This document shows, piece after piece, positions 1 through 6,505 of a stretch of DNA of 18,695 nucleotides. The translations under genes and the position numbers were made by a program. Under the pieces are notes generated by a model, which was not told where the DNA came from, did no database searches, and was given only the letters and a program-made list of their open reading frames with translations. The stretch covers positions 1 to 18,695 of the forward strand of contig JBJOQZ010000050.1 in assembly GCA_046049705.1 (NCBI GenBank). Reading direction: 5' to 3'. Numbering within the stretch: the first letter of the stretch is position 1; every line of letters begins with the position of its first letter. Source of the DNA: DALYDD01 sp046049705 (GTDB taxonomy: Bacteria; Patescibacteriota; Minisyncoccia; Phycocordibacterales; CAIZLB01).

Positions 1-2
1 TG

Positions 3-281
3 ACATGGTCTGTAAATAGTTACTGTCATGTGTTTGGGACACGTCAATTCGACACTCCTGATCAGTCTCGTAATAGCTTGATCTTTGGGTTACTCGCCTT
101 TGGTGAAGGGTGGCACAATAATCACCATAGGCAGCCAAACTCATGTCTGCATGGATTTAAAACTCCGTGGCTCGACTTGAGTTATTGGGTCATCCGGGTG
201 CTAGAAAAAGCCGGGTTGGTCACAAAGCTAATCATGCCTACACCAGCCAATCTGAGTACTCCCCGAAGTCAATCGGATTGA
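3..281 (+). CDS. Acyl-CoA/acyl-lipid desaturase, C-terminal fragment
   Basis: This is the 3' end of a type-1 fatty acid desaturase, a membrane di-iron enzyme that uses O2 to put a double bond into an acyl chain. The frame is open from the window edge at base 3 (TWSVNSYCHVFGTR) to a TGA at 279-281, so the start lies outside the window. Two signatures of the bacterial delta-9 desaturase C-terminus are visible: a TW-x-VNS-x-x-H block, and FGEGWHNNHH, the third histidine box that binds iron, followed by DLSYWVIRVLEKAGLV. The first two histidine boxes and most membrane helices would be upstream. A strong terminator follows about 70 bases later. The family call is firm; the substrate is unknown. 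Confidence 0.9.
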   Translation, partial: TWSVNSYCHVFGTRQFDTPDQSRNSLIFGLLAFGEGWHNNHHRQPNSCLHGFKTPWLDLSYWVIRVLEKAGLVTKLIMPTPANLSTPRSQSD

Positions 282-353
282 GACTCGATTCATGGTTACT
301 GTGACTTAGTGTCACGACCTGGATCGCTCCACCGAGTGCTCCCATACGCAATC

Positions 354-395
354 GCTGCACAACCCTTGACCGGGTTGTGCAGCTTTTGTTTTTTT
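354..395 (+). terminator. Rho-independent terminator of the desaturase gene
   Basis: A perfect 12-bp stem, GCTGCACAACCC (354-365) against GGGTTGTGCAGC (372-383), encloses a 6-nt loop and is followed by TTTTGTTTTTTT. It ends the upstream transcript and isolates the methyltransferase gene that starts at 430. Confidence 0.92.
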
Positions 396-417
396 AGTAC
401 AGTCTGTATGATTTACA

Positions 418-423
418 TATCAT
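418..423 (+). promoter_or_regulatory. Candidate -10 box for the O-methyltransferase (leaderless)
   Basis: TATCAT ends 6 nt before the ATG at 430, so transcription would start at or beside the start codon. An alternative TATGAT at 407-412 would give a leader of about 11 nt. No Shine-Dalgarno sequence precedes the ATG. Confidence 0.45.
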
Positions 424-429
424 CTTTAC

Positions 430-1287
430 ATGTCAAAACTTACTCGCGACAGAAAAAAATCAAAAAAACGTAGATTTAAACTATTTCGTACAATTGGCCT
501 TAGGAATATATGGCGTATTTGGCGACGTAGAATAAATAAGCATGTACTTGTCACAAAGTCTGTTTCAAATTACGTTGAACTTTTTTCAGCGGAAGCAATG
601 CCAAAATATCTTGTAGACCTCTACGGCATTTCTCTTAGAGAGCACAATGGTGGTATGCAAATTGAATTGTCTGAAGCATTGTTTTTAGGTCTCCTTGTGC
701 GTATTACTGGCGCAAGATCTATTTTAGAGATTGGTACATTTCGTGGGTGGAGTGCTGCCGTGCTCGCTCAAGCTTTATATGATATGCATGGAAAAGGTGT
801 CGCGCGTGAAAATGATTCAGATGATTCTACAAAACAAGAACATATATCAAGAGGTATGAGTGATGTGAAGATAAAGACCATTGAGTTGCGACAAGAACAG
901 GCGAGTGAGGCTCATGGTTTTTGGACAGCTCATCTCACTGAAGGAGTACAAGCACTTATAGAATTGATACCTGGAAACGCGCAGCAGATTATTCAAGATT
1001 TTGATAAAGAATATGTAGGTACCCTTAATCTTATTTTTATAGACGCAGATAAAGCGGGGTACGAGCACTATATTCGATTATTGGCCCCAAATATAAACTC
1101 GGGTGCATTGATTGTATTGGACAATATGTTAAATGCAGGTTTAGTTGCAACATCTGCGACTGATAGGACATCGGTTTCAATTAGAGAATTAAATAAGAAA
1201 TTAATCACAGATACTGAGATGAAAGAATGGTTTGATGTCTCCTTGATTCCGGCTTGGGACGGGGTTGTAATATTGCGAAAGAAATAG
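430..1287 (+). CDS. SAM-dependent O-methyltransferase (Methyltransf_3 family)
   Basis: Predicted class I methyltransferase of the caffeoyl-CoA/catechol O-methyltransferase-like family; the acceptor is unknown. Motif I is LEIGTFRGWSA (residues 99-109, SAM binding). FIDADKAGYEHY (about 203-214) matches the family's IDADK-Y metal and SAM region, and LIVLDNML follows. Two features are unusual. The first 38 residues are very basic (RDRKKSKKRRFK, then WRRRINKH), which suggests nucleic-acid or membrane-surface contact. A hydrophilic stretch of about 28 residues (119-146) sits between motif I and the next strand, where relatives have a short loop. The start at 430 follows a -10-like box with no Shine-Dalgarno. 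An antisense open frame inside it is a shadow. Confidence 0.8.
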   Translation: MSKLTRDRKKSKKRRFKLFRTIGLRNIWRIWRRRINKHVLVTKSVSNYVELFSAEAMPKYLVDLYGISLREHNGGMQIELSEALFLGLLVRITGARSILEIGTFRGWSAAVLAQALYDMHGKGVARENDSDDSTKQEHISRGMSDVKIKTIELRQEQASEAHGFWTAHLTEGVQALIELIPGNAQQIIQDFDKEYVGTLNLIFIDADKAGYEHYIRLLAPNINSGALIVLDNMLNAGLVATSATDRTSVSIRELNKKLITDTEMKEWFDVSLIPAWDGVVILRKK

Positions 1288-1332
1288 TCTGGGGACTATT
1301 CTAATACTTGCAGATGCTGGAATTCCAAATGG

Positions 1333-1338
1333 TATACT
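1333..1338 (+). promoter_or_regulatory. Extended -10 promoter for the 2-hydroxyacid dehydrogenase
   Basis: TGGTATACT (TATACT at 1333-1338 with an upstream TG) ends 8 nt before the ATG at 1347. TTGCAG at 1308-1313 is a possible -35 with a long 19-nt spacer. The transcript would have 0-2 leader bases. Confidence 0.55.
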
Positions 1339-1346
1339 ACATACCT

Positions 1347-2336
1347 ATGTATAAAGTATTCATCACAAGACAGATTCCAGATATCGGAATTTCAATGTTA
1401 CAAGAGAGAGGGTATGAGGTAGTGGTTGGGTCATGGAAAGTTCCTCCGACAAAGAAACAAATTATTTCGGCACTCAAGAAACATCGACCTCAGGCATTAC
1501 TCACATTGCTTACCGACCAGATAGATACTGAGGTGATAGATATTTGTGCAACATTGGGTATCAAGGTGATTTCCAATTATGCAGTAGGTTTTAATAATAT
1601 TGATGTAGTACATGCCTCGACTCACGGTATTGTGATTGCAAATACCCCAGGGCATTTTAGTGATTGTATTGCAGAACATACCGTAGCTCTAGCTCTTGGA
1701 CTATCAACCAGATTAGTTGAAGGGGATAGATTTCTAAGAAAAGGGAAGTATAAGGGTTGGGACCCTATGATCCTCACAGGTACAGATTTGTCCGGCAAAG
1801 TGTTAGGTCTAGTGGGTGCAGGAAGGATTGGTGCACGAGCAGCATACCATCTTGTTAAAGGTTTTGATATGACATGTATCTATCATGATGTTAAAAGAAA
1901 TGAAGAGCTAGAGCGAGAACTTGGTGCAGTATACGTTGAGACAAATGAAGAGATTTATCAAAAAGCAGATATTGTAAGTCTTCATGTTCCACTTCTTCCG
2001 TCTACTAAGCATATGATAAATGCTAAGACATTGGCCATGATGAAGCCATCTACTTTTTTGATCAACACTTCACGTGGACCTGTTGTCGATGAAGTGGCGC
2101 TTGTAGACGCGCTTAAGAAAAAAGTAATTGCAGGCGCAGGTCTCGATGTCTTTGAATTTGAACCAAAACTTGCCAAAGGCTTAGTAAAACTTGAAAATGT
2201 TGTACTCACTCCACATATAGCTTCTGCTCGGGTATCGGCACGTACTGAAATGGCGACCTTGGCTGCACAAAATATTATTTCAGTACTCGAAGGGCAAAAT
2301 CCGCCAGGACTGGTGACAATTGAAATGGCAAAATAA
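1347..2336 (+). CDS. D-isomer-specific 2-hydroxyacid dehydrogenase (glyoxylate/hydroxypyruvate reductase-like)
   Basis: NAD(P)H-dependent reductase of 2-oxoacids such as glyoxylate or hydroxypyruvate. From ATG 1347 it has 329 residues, the usual length. It has an N-terminal catalytic lobe, the nucleotide loop GAGRIG (157-162), and the catalytic triad Arg243 (in NTSRGPVVDE), Glu272 (in DVFEFEP) and His290 (in LTPHIASA). The spacing of the triad matches archaeal and bacterial GyaR. An in-frame start at 1308 would add 13 residues that include the promoter; 1347 is preferred because MYKVFITRQIPD is the normal family start and a TATACT box lies 8 nt upstream. The next gene follows after 26 bases but has its own TATAAT. 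The exact substrate cannot be read from sequence. Confidence 0.9.
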   Translation: MYKVFITRQIPDIGISMLQERGYEVVVGSWKVPPTKKQIISALKKHRPQALLTLLTDQIDTEVIDICATLGIKVISNYAVGFNNIDVVHASTHGIVIANTPGHFSDCIAEHTVALALGLSTRLVEGDRFLRKGKYKGWDPMILTGTDLSGKVLGLVGAGRIGARAAYHLVKGFDMTCIYHDVKRNEELERELGAVYVETNEEIYQKADIVSLHVPLLPSTKHMINAKTLAMMKPSTFLINTSRGPVVDEVALVDALKKKVIAGAGLDVFEFEPKLAKGLVKLENVVLTPHIASARVSARTEMATLAAQNIISVLEGQNPPGLVTIEMAK

Positions 2337-2348
2337 GTAATTTACATC

Positions 2349-2354
2349 TATAAT
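2349..2354 (+). promoter_or_regulatory. TATAAT -10 box for the LOG-like gene (leaderless)
   Basis: A perfect TATAAT ends 8 nt before the ATG at 2363, in the short gap after the dehydrogenase. No convincing -35 is seen at 16-18 nt spacing. It predicts a nearly leaderless transcript. Confidence 0.5.
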
Positions 2355-2362
2355 ACTATTTA

Positions 2363-3064
2363 ATGACACAGCAACACGCACATAATTCTTCAAATCATCA
2401 TCCAATACAAACAAACAATGTTTGTGCACAAGTAAACTTACATAATACAAATAAACGCAATTATCTTATACCAAAAATCGGTGTCTCTGGTGCAGCTGAT
2501 ATCGCATTTCTTGGAAATACTGTATACGATGTAGCAAAAGATATTGGAAGACAAATCGCGCTTCAGGGTGCAGTCATGGTATCTGGTGCAACAACCGGTT
2601 TTCCATATTGGGCAGCGATGGGGTGTAAAGAACAGTGTGGTATTTCAATTGGTCTTTCACCTGCTGCAAGTGCCAAAGAACATGTCGAGGTATATCGATT
2701 GCCCCTTGAGTATATGGATATGATTACGTATACAGGTTTTGGGTACAATGGTCGTGATCTCATGTTTATTCGTTCTTGCGATGGGGTGATTATTGGACCT
2801 GGGCGTATAGGGACATTTCACGAATTTGCTATTGCATATGAGGATCAGAAGCCTCTCGGCATTCTCATGGGGGAAGGAGAGTGGAAAACTGATGAAATTA
2901 TTAAAAATATTATTGAATTTAGTCATCGTCCAAATAAAAAAGTTGTTTTCGATACTGACCCAGAACGACTTGTTGCAAAGTTGATTGAGTTGATTAAACA
3001 GGATAGAAAACATCTGCGTATATATCGTAATGATGACAATGCGAGTGTGGATTTGGTGCTTTAA
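2363..3064 (+). CDS. TIGR00725/LOG-like Rossmann-fold protein (SLOG superfamily)
   Basis: A 233-residue cytoplasmic protein of the SLOG superfamily, related to LOG (cytokinin-activating) and DprA-type nucleotide-binding folds. It has KIGVSGAADI, then GAVMVSGATTGFPYWAAMGCKE, a glycine-rich loop typical of TIGR00725 members, then DGVIIGPGRIGTFHEF. The last element corresponds to the LOG motif PGGxGTxxE, with Pro-Gly-Arg-Ile-Gly-Thr and a Glu kept. The first 36 residues are Asn/His/Gln-rich and look disordered. These proteins probably bind or hydrolyse a nucleotide derivative, but no reaction can be assigned here. It lies 26 bp after the dehydrogenase and ends at a bidirectional terminator. Confidence 0.78.
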   Translation: MTQQHAHNSSNHHPIQTNNVCAQVNLHNTNKRNYLIPKIGVSGAADIAFLGNTVYDVAKDIGRQIALQGAVMVSGATTGFPYWAAMGCKEQCGISIGLSPAASAKEHVEVYRLPLEYMDMITYTGFGYNGRDLMFIRSCDGVIIGPGRIGTFHEFAIAYEDQKPLGILMGEGEWKTDEIIKNIIEFSHRPNKKVVFDTDPERLVAKLIELIKQDRKHLRIYRNDDNASVDLVL

Positions 3065-3068
3065 AAAT

Positions 3069-3107
3069 AAACTAAAACACCTTCCATATGGAAGGTGTTT
3101 TAGTTTT
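3069..3107. terminator. Bidirectional terminator between converging LOG-like gene and rplT
   Basis: A perfect stem of about 17 bp around ACACCTTCC-ATAT-GGAAGGTGT, with A-rich and T-rich flanks on both sides, gives a U-tract whichever strand is transcribed. It sits between the + gene ending at 3064 and the - gene ending at 3132. Confidence 0.93.
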
Positions 3108-3131
3108 AGTGGATTAGACCAGCGTGAATAT

Positions 3132-3479
3132 TTAGTTCATCACTTGCTTTACCACTCGTTCAAATGAAGCGGGTGCAAATTCTGCAAGATCTGCAAGAAT
3201 TTTTCGGTCAACTTCATAGTTTTTCTTTTTCATTGCGCCAATGAATTTGCTGTATGAGAAACCAAGAGGGCGGAGTGAAGCATTGATTTTGATGTTCCAG
3301 AGTCGTCGGAAGTCACCTTTTTTATCTCGTCGGTGAGCAAATGCGCTTGTGTATGAATGTACAAGTTGTTCCCAAGCTAATTTTTCTTTATTTTTTCGTC
3401 CATTTCGAAACCCTTTTGCTTGTCGCAAGAGATTTCGTCTTGATTTAAGTGCATTAACACCTTTTTTTACACGTACCAT
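3132..3479 (-). CDS. rplT: 50S ribosomal protein L20
   Basis: L20 binds 23S rRNA early in large-subunit assembly. The 115-residue product has the normal length and family landmarks: VRVKKGVNA at the start, the basic helix with LLRQAKGFRNGRKNK, RRDKKGDFRRLWNIKINASLR, LGFSYSKFIGAMKKK, and DRKILADLAEFAPASFERVV. It lies 26 bp downstream of rpmI on the same strand, the conserved infC-rpmI-rplT order. No Shine-Dalgarno precedes the ATG at 3479. In other bacteria L20 represses its own operon through a leader RNA; the structured stretch upstream of rpmI is a candidate here. The bidirectional hairpin at 3069-3107 ends the operon. Confidence 0.98.
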   Translation of the reverse strand: MVRVKKGVNALKSRRNLLRQAKGFRNGRKNKEKLAWEQLVHSYTSAFAHRRDKKGDFRRLWNIKINASLRPLGFSYSKFIGAMKKKNYEVDRKILADLAEFAPASFERVVKQVMN

Positions 3480-3505
3480 AGTAGTATCTGATTATTTGAA
3501 ATAAA

Positions 3506-3694
3506 CTAGAACGATTGAGCCAAGAATCGAGACTTATCTTTATTCTTGAGATGAATCGCCATTGACCGACCTTTTGCAAGTCTTGTTTGACCACTTTCTT
3601 TTGCATTGAAGTGGTTTTGACCAGCTTTACGAGCCAAGATTTTACCCTTTCGAGTTACCTTGAGTCGTTTTGTATATGATTTATTTGTTTTCAT
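3506..3694 (-). CDS. rpmI: 50S ribosomal protein L35
   Basis: A 62-residue, strongly basic large-subunit protein. MKTNKSYTKRLKVTRKGKI is the usual L35 opening (relatives read MPKMKTHK-AAKRF-TGKGK), followed by HFNAKESGQTRLAKGRSM. It sits between infC (178 bp upstream) and rplT (26 bp downstream), as in most bacteria. TATAAT on the minus strand (3708-3703) ends 8 nt before the ATG, so besides read-through from infC, rpmI-rplT may be transcribed from a nearly leaderless promoter of its own. Confidence 0.97.
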   Translation of the reverse strand: MKTNKSYTKRLKVTRKGKILARKAGQNHFNAKESGQTRLAKGRSMAIHLKNKDKSRFLAQSF

Positions 3695-3872
3695 ATATAC
3701 GAATTATAAATGTGTAATATGACGATTACGATGAAGAGCTGTACAAGCGATTGTTCTGGAGTATCGCAACCCGCTCTTCGCAAGGTGTCTTTGATTAAGG
3801 TACTTACCCGAGTGAGCGGGGAAGTGCACTATATCTACCTTGAGTTTTAGGTGAAGTTATGGCTATGCTGTA
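3695..3872 (-). promoter_or_regulatory. Structured infC-rpmI intergenic region: possible L20-type leader plus rpmI promoter
   Basis: This 178-bp gap is unusually long for the window and strongly structured. On the minus strand GAAGAGC (3779-3773) pairs with GCTCTTC (3739-3733), and inside that GCGAT (3767-3763) pairs with ATCGC (3751-3747), giving a long helix with internal loops. A second hairpin, CCCG-CTCACT-CGGG (3820-3807), extends with ACTT/AAGT arms. Nested helices before rpmI-rplT are where L20 autoregulatory leaders occur in Firmicutes and gammaproteobacteria. TATAAT at 3708-3703 next to the rpmI ATG is a candidate promoter. Function is inferred from position and structure. Confidence 0.45.
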
Positions 3873-4397
3873 TTACGCTTTTTCGATAGTGACAGAAAGT
3901 CCTTTCGGGCTTTTCTTAGCTGGATCAGCGATTCGAAAATCGGTAGTCACGAGCTTAAGTAATCTGTCCATACGTTCTCTGAGGAAATTCTCATCGAGAT
4001 ACTTTGTTCTACCAGTGAGGAAGAGGTCAAGGCGGATACGGTGACCTTCTGCAAGCCACTCTGAAGCTTTTTTGGCTTTGAGGGAAAGATCATGGTCTCC
4101 TGTACCTATTTTTACCTGTAAACTCTTTACTTCAACGTTCTTAGCATGTGCCTTAGCTTGCTTCTGCTTTTTGTTTTCGTCGTATTGGAATTTACCATAA
4201 TCTGTGATTTTTGCAACCGGCGGGTTGGCTTTCGGAGAGATTTCAATAAGGTCCAATTCCATTTCTGCGGCTTTGTTAAGCGCTTCTTGGAGGGTCATGA
4301 CTCCATAATTTTCGGCTTGAGGTCCGATGACACGGAGTTCTGTTGCACGGATTTGATGATTGATTCGTACAGAAGGGGTAGATGGGTATTGAGCCAA
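3873..4397 (-). CDS. infC: Translation initiation factor IF-3
   Basis: IF-3 binds the 30S subunit, keeps subunits apart and proofreads start-codon and initiator-tRNA choice. The N-domain reads RINHQIRATELRVIGPQAENYGVMTLQEALNKAAEMELDLIEISPKANPPVAKITDYGKF, cited in family order, and the linker and C-domain follow with VKSLQVKIGTGDHDL and GLSVTIEKA. At 174 residues it is full length. The only plausible start is TTG at 4397: the frame stays open five codons further upstream but holds no ATG, GTG or ATT before an in-frame TAA. Rare infC starts are well known and allow IF-3 to limit its own synthesis. It is first in the infC-rpmI-rplT block. Confidence 0.97.
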   Translation of the reverse strand: MAQYPSTPSVRINHQIRATELRVIGPQAENYGVMTLQEALNKAAEMELDLIEISPKANPPVAKITDYGKFQYDENKKQKQAKAHAKNVEVKSLQVKIGTGDHDLSLKAKKASEWLAEGHRIRLDLFLTGRTKYLDENFLRERMDRLLKLVTTDFRIADPAKKSPKGLSVTIEKA

Positions 4398-4506
4398 AGT
4401 CTTTAAATTAAATTAAGTTTTATGAATATAATGCGCATACTGTAACACAAAATAGATAGCAGGGCAACGATTTGTCGAGGAGAAATGTCAATACGATGAG
4501 TTAGTT

Positions 4507-5580
4507 TTAGAGAAATTTCCTCAATGGCCAGATGAGAGTTTCTATACATTTTTTCCAAATACCTCTTTTTCGCCATTCTGAGAGGTGTAGTTTTTGTGCA
4601 GAAGGGAGTATATGTTCTTGTATTCCTATCCGCAGAGCAGTAACACAAGATACATCATCGATATGTACTCCGCATTCATAATTGTATCTTAGGCTTACAT
4701 TGTCTAAGTTGAGCGTGCCTACTATTGCCTGTTCTTGATCAAAGATTGCGGTTTTGGCATGAAGCATGGTTGGTGTGAAATATATCTCAATTCCTATTTT
4801 AAGTAATCCTTCTATATATGTCCCTCGCGCATGATCTGCCATAGTCCAGTCTGTCTCCTTCGGAGTGATGATCTTGATATGCACTTTTCTTTTTCTGGCT
4901 GCCCTTAAGGTACGAATAAATCTTCGATCAGGGACAATATAAGGTGCAATAAGGGTAATTTCAGTACGAGCCTGCCTTATTTTTTCAATCAATAATTTAT
5001 ACATATTTCTTCGGCGCTGAAGAGGGGATTGGGATATATATGTAAAGCAATCTGTCGAGATTTTATTGGTGTGGCCGATACGAAATGTGCTGTGTGTGCT
5101 TTTTTTCCAAGTAGTATCAAATACTTTTCTCGCCTCAGTGACTGCCATGCTATTTTTCACAATAATGGATATCTCGGTCCAATCAATTGCAGGTTCGCCA
5201 ATACAGAAACTTCCCACCATAAGTTCTTCTCGATCTACGATAATTGTTCGGCGGTGGTTACGAAAATACCAGATAGATTTACTGTATTTGGTAAAAGGAA
5301 TAAGAGAGTTGAAAAAACGCATATGTACTTTCGCCTTACGAAATGTATCGACATACATAGATTGTCCGAGAGAAAGACTTCCCATGGAGTCCACCAAAAT
5401 TCGCACGGTGACACCTGCCAATGCCTTTTGCAATAGAGCATCGAGTACTGAGCGACCGATACTGTCAGGTAATATATAAAATAGTTCAATATCAATACTC
5501 TTTGTCGCTCGTTCAATCATGATGAGTAGAGCATCGATAGAAGCTCGAGCTGAAAATTGGAATGTGTATTGTGGTTGCAT
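4507..5580 (-). CDS. Phospholipase D-like (cardiolipin synthase-type) protein with degenerate first HKD motif
   Basis: A 357-residue PLD-superfamily phosphatidyltransferase or phosphodiesterase. Relatives make cardiolipin or cut phosphodiesters, using one histidine from each HxKxxxxD motif. The C-terminal motif is intact: HAKTAIFD (His274) then VGTLNLDNVS. The N-terminal one is altered: NHRRTIIVD (His109) has Arg for the motif lysine, and the following GGxN-like segment reads VGSFCIG, with Cys where Asn is usual. No N-terminal membrane helices are seen, unlike classical ClsA. The ATG at 5580 has GAGG 10 nt upstream, one of few Shine-Dalgarno-like sites here, and a TATAAT at 5627-5622 that overlaps the divergent promoter of the next gene. 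Substrate is unknown. Confidence 0.82.
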   Translation of the reverse strand: MQPQYTFQFSARASIDALLIMIERATKSIDIELFYILPDSIGRSVLDALLQKALAGVTVRILVDSMGSLSLGQSMYVDTFRKAKVHMRFFNSLIPFTKYSKSIWYFRNHRRTIIVDREELMVGSFCIGEPAIDWTEISIIVKNSMAVTEARKVFDTTWKKSTHSTFRIGHTNKISTDCFTYISQSPLQRRRNMYKLLIEKIRQARTEITLIAPYIVPDRRFIRTLRAARKRKVHIKIITPKETDWTMADHARGTYIEGLLKIGIEIYFTPTMLHAKTAIFDQEQAIVGTLNLDNVSLRYNYECGVHIDDVSCVTALRIGIQEHILPSAQKLHLSEWRKRGIWKKCIETLIWPLRKFL

Positions 5581-5621
5581 ATAGGCTTTTCCTCAATTTC
5601 TGTCTTTATATACGATAGTAT

Positions 5622-5629
5622 ATTATACT
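5622..5629. promoter_or_regulatory. Overlapping divergent -10 boxes
   Basis: TATAAT on the minus strand (5627-5622, toward the PLD gene) and TATACT on the plus strand (5624-5629, toward the gene at 5639) share four base pairs. RNA polymerase could not occupy both, so the two genes may compete for transcription. The plus transcript would be almost leaderless; the minus one would have a leader of about 35 nt. Confidence 0.5.
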
Positions 5630-5638
5630 CAATGCAAT

Positions 5639-6463
5639 ATGATAGGGCGTATCACATTTTATATTAAAAAGATTAGAAAAATATATGTAATGTTTACTGC
5701 TTTGAGCTGCATAATACTCTGTGGGTGTACGACATATGTTTTTAGTGCCAATGCTGCTACACAAGATAGAGTACAAAACCAGGTGCAAGCACTTGATATA
5801 CATACAGGGGATACGAGCCACCCAGTCAAACTAGAGCTTCGTCTCCTTCAGCATAAGACTAAGTTGATTGGTACAAGTGTGATTGGTGATTCAGTTCAAG
5901 ACAAAATGAGTATTGTTGAGACAGTATATACGGTAAGGGCGCGTGCTTTTGGTGGCGATGTCTATCTCCCTGCATATCAAGAGCAGATTATCTTAGAACC
6001 TGTCTTTATCTATCCAGAGCAAGGCTCAAATGCTGTTATCCTTGGAACTCCGACAATTACTCTTGCAAAGCAATTACAAAAGTCTGGTGAGAGATATATA
6101 TTAAAAGAATATGAAGAGGTTGATATGTATATCACTGTTTCTCTCAAAGTATTGCATGCATATGCACCAGATCGATTAGTGGTGAGAACAAAATTAAATA
6201 CAATTTCTTGGTTTCCAACGGTATATCAAAATGGAAGTTTTGATTCAGGAACAGATAGTGCTACAGGTGAGAGGTTGGTCCAAATTCCTTTAATCAATGC
6301 ATCATATATCGGAGAGCAAATAACAAGAGTGGATTGGCAATCAGACCAAGTGGTTATAGTGAAAGCAAGTGCGTATTTGCAAGCAGTTAAAAAACAATTT
6401 AATCAAGTTGGACAAGCATCTGTGATTGGAGCTTTCAGTAAATTACTTCGAATAGGGAAGTAA
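5639..6463 (+). CDS. Putative lipoprotein or membrane-anchored extracytoplasmic protein
   Basis: A 274-residue protein I cannot assign to a family. The N-terminus is basic (RITFYIKKIRK), then hydrophobic (IYVMFTALSCIILCGC), with LCGC resembling a lipobox. This suggests export and lipid attachment at the second Cys (about residue 30). The rest is hydrophilic with many alternating beta-type segments (VKLELRLL, VDMYITVSLKVL, RLVVRTKLNTISW), so a beta-sandwich is plausible. The ATG at 5639 follows TATACT with a 9-nt gap; an internal ATG at 5690 would shorten the basic region. It converges on the histidine phosphatase gene, with a short inverted repeat (6481-6512) between and into it that may act as a weak terminator. 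Confidence 0.65.
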   Translation: MIGRITFYIKKIRKIYVMFTALSCIILCGCTTYVFSANAATQDRVQNQVQALDIHTGDTSHPVKLELRLLQHKTKLIGTSVIGDSVQDKMSIVETVYTVRARAFGGDVYLPAYQEQIILEPVFIYPEQGSNAVILGTPTITLAKQLQKSGERYILKEYEEVDMYITVSLKVLHAYAPDRLVVRTKLNTISWFPTVYQNGSFDSGTDSATGERLVQIPLINASYIGEQITRVDWQSDQVVIVKASAYLQAVKKQFNQVGQASVIGAFSKLLRIGK

Positions 6464-6505
6464 TTGCAAGACAATTTTTGTATCTAAAAGAATCTCGAAG
6501 GGCGT

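Noticed and set aside
2657..3013. 118-codon minus-strand frame inside the LOG-like gene
   Set aside because: Antisense shadow; the plus frame has clear family motifs.
4403..4648. 81-codon minus-strand frame between infC and the PLD gene
   Set aside because: Overlaps the PLD gene end in another frame; no family features and no promoter.
5029..5479. Two plus-strand frames of about 135 codons antisense to the PLD gene
   Set aside because: The minus frame carries HKD motifs; these are shadows.
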